Position numbers and translations under genes: made by a program. Below are positions 63,040 through 64,000 of a DNA stretch of 64,000 bases, one piece after another. Position 1 is the stretch's first letter, and the number at the start of each line of letters is the position of its first letter. The notes under the pieces were generated by a model, which made no database searches, had not been told where the DNA came from, and worked only from the letters and a program-made list of their open reading frames with translations. Source of the stretch: an uncultured Mesonia sp. (GTDB lineage: Bacteria; Bacteroidota; Bacteroidia; Flavobacteriales; Flavobacteriaceae); contig CANLVH010000007.1 of assembly GCA_947494545.1 (NCBI GenBank), forward strand, positions 1 to 64,000, written 5' to 3'.

Positions 63040-63083
63040 GTGCCAAAATTTTTTATGATGACTATTTTTTTTAGCTCTTTAAT

Positions 63084-63153
63084 AAACTTGTAACATCGAG
63101 CGCAGTTGAAATCTTAACTCTAAGAAACTTGTCACATCGAACGCAGTCGAGAT
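63084..63153. repeat. Tandem pair of a 29-bp dispersed repeat
   Basis: AAACTTGTAACATCGAGCGC at 63084 and AAACTTGTCACATCGAACGC at 63125 each continue with AGTYGARAT and are 41 bp apart. I recall GTCACATCGAGCGCAGTCGAGAT-type words as a common flavobacterial dispersed repeat. The inner TCGA..TCGA can fold. Confidence 0.55.
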
Positions 63154-63222
63154 ATTTTGATTATTGGGAGTCTATCACAAAATTCAAACGATTGGTTAAC
63201 AAAATAATATTTAATCCGTTCT

Positions 63223-63232
63223 CTTTACGGAA
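63223..63232 (+). repeat. Decamer CTTTACGGAA
   Basis: An exact copy in the spacer between fbp and the TerB-like gene. Confidence 0.7.
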
Positions 63233-63293
63233 TTAATTGCGCTTTACTTTCTTATATTAAGCAGCAAAGAACTTTTCGGCTATAGCCGAAAAA

Positions 63294-63722
63294 TTAATCT
63301 TTACGTTCTAACAAATACAGGTAATCATCAAAACTTAATCTGCCTCCTAAAATTTTCACAGAACGGTCTATTATTGCTTGCGAAGTTTCCGGGTCAAAAC
63401 CCAAAGCTACTGCATATTTTTTAAGCATAAATTCTTCGTCCTTATCCATATTATGGTCGGCAAAAATTACGATTAGCACCTCATAAAGACGTTCTAACCT
63501 TTTTGCTGCAGAGTTAGGCGGATTTACCGGATACCCGGTAGGATTTTTAATTATTTTGGCATATTCTTCTTTATCTACACCAAGTTTGTTTGCTAATCGT
63601 TTTAAAACGCGCTCCTCTTCCTCGTTAATTTCACCATCTACCGATGCAATATTAACAATAGCTGCAAAACGCCCAATGTTGCGTTGGTGGTGGCCTGAAT
63701 CAAATAAATCTGTAAACGACAT
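63294..63722 (-). CDS. TerB-like protein
   Basis: 142 residues, all helical. RFAAIVNIASVDGEINEEEE and IFADHNMDKDEEFMLKKYA are the two acidic helix-loop motifs of the TerB family (tellurite-resistance-type, metal-binding). No other ter genes are nearby. Function unknown. Confidence 0.8.
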   Translation of the reverse strand: MSFTDLFDSGHHQRNIGRFAAIVNIASVDGEINEEEERVLKRLANKLGVDKEEYAKIIKNPTGYPVNPPNSAAKRLERLYEVLIVIFADHNMDKDEEFMLKKYAVALGFDPETSQAIIDRSVKILGGRLSFDDYLYLLERKD

Positions 63723-63895
63723 AATGAATTTTGTATTTGTTAAAACAAATATACAGAAAGCTGTTTTAATAAAAATAATTTGTTGCGGGTTAAATTATAA
63801 TTATTTAACCATCAAAGGGATAGGTTTTTTTATTTTTTGCGGCCTCGGTTTGGCAAAATTCCGTAATTTCGCAGACTATTAAAAAAAGGCATATT

Positions 63896-64000
63896 CATGA
63901 GTAAAAAATTTGCAGAATATAAAGAGCTGGACTTGCCCGAAGTAGCTAAGAAAACGCAGGATTTTTGGGAAAAGCAAAACATTTTTGAAAAAAGCATCAG
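63896..64000 (+). CDS. ileS: Isoleucyl-tRNA synthetase, N-terminal part (runs off the window)
   Basis: 35 codons are visible: MSKKFAEYKELDLPEVAKK, then TQDFWEKQNIFEKSI. This is the usual N-terminus of Bacteroidota IleS. No HIGH motif is reached before the end of the window. Confidence 0.75.

Overview
The window looks like a chromosomal stretch of a low-GC member of the Flavobacteriaceae (Bacteroidota). The evidence is two very large secreted metalloproteases that end in type IX secretion sorting domains, promoters of the TAnnTTTG type with no Shine-Dalgarno sequences, the prs-rplY-pth order, MarC/HupE/DUF4286/DUF3109 genes, and Rhs fragments of the NPKWSIWLSVDPLAEE type. About 85-90 percent is ordinary, intact housekeeping sequence. 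Accessory DNA is concentrated in two blocks, about 1-6700 and about 52700-57300.

Layout. 1-5250 is an array of displaced Rhs C-terminal modules. Each has a short stretch of RHS core, a different toxin tip and a small immunity-like gene, often a lipoprotein. The tips include a HELYH zinc-peptidase-like domain and a JAB-like domain broken by a frameshift. 5249-6330 holds two copies of a short element derived from a REP-associated (RAYT) transposase, on either side of a small lipoprotein gene. 6746-12247 is a NAD block: salvage pncB-pncA and de novo nadA-nadB. 12738-21296 holds an unknown secreted protein, tadA and dxs back to back, an M36-like protease and a dGTPase. 21885-27518 is a run of envelope genes divergent from a LytTR regulator/LytS kinase pair, with phased direct repeats in the shared promoter region. 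27499-36616 carries DUF3109, MarC, a C-terminal processing protease, a dCMP deaminase, HupE, MscS, DUF481 and a glutamate-synthase-like flavoprotein. 36879-39429 has tRNA-Leu(CAA), prs, rplY and pth. 39593-52689 has a reprolysin-like protease, ribF, an HTTM protein, serS, a TPR lipoprotein-assembly-like protein, DUF4286, rsmA, mgtE, a thioesterase and a 2-hydroxyacid dehydrogenase.

The second accessory block (52797-57312) begins with a lipoprotein gene whose signal peptide is built from an 8-bp tandem repeat and is now out of frame, so it is a candidate phase-variable gene. Next come a TlpA-like thioredoxin protein, two 126-bp direct repeats around a secreted-protein gene that also carries a homopolymer frameshift, a small membrane protein, and a decayed paralog of the CarboxypepD-regulatory-domain gene. 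The window ends with an OlsF-like bifunctional acyltransferase, lysC, an acetyltransferase, fbp, a TerB-like gene and the first codons of ileS.

The strongest signal that gene annotation does not explain is the decamer CTTTACGGAA. I found 18 exact copies by eye on both strands. Ten are in intergenic DNA, one is in a pseudogene, and seven are inside genes in several reading frames. My rough expectation for base composition like this is well below one copy. It behaves like a DNA-level recognition word (uptake-, Chi- or nucleoid-type), but its role is unknown. Other leads are the phase-variable lipoprotein, the 21-bp-phased repeats beside the LytTR regulator, an 18-bp palindrome inserted in frame into the conserved Rhs core, and several genes whose promoter abuts the start codon (probably leaderless).
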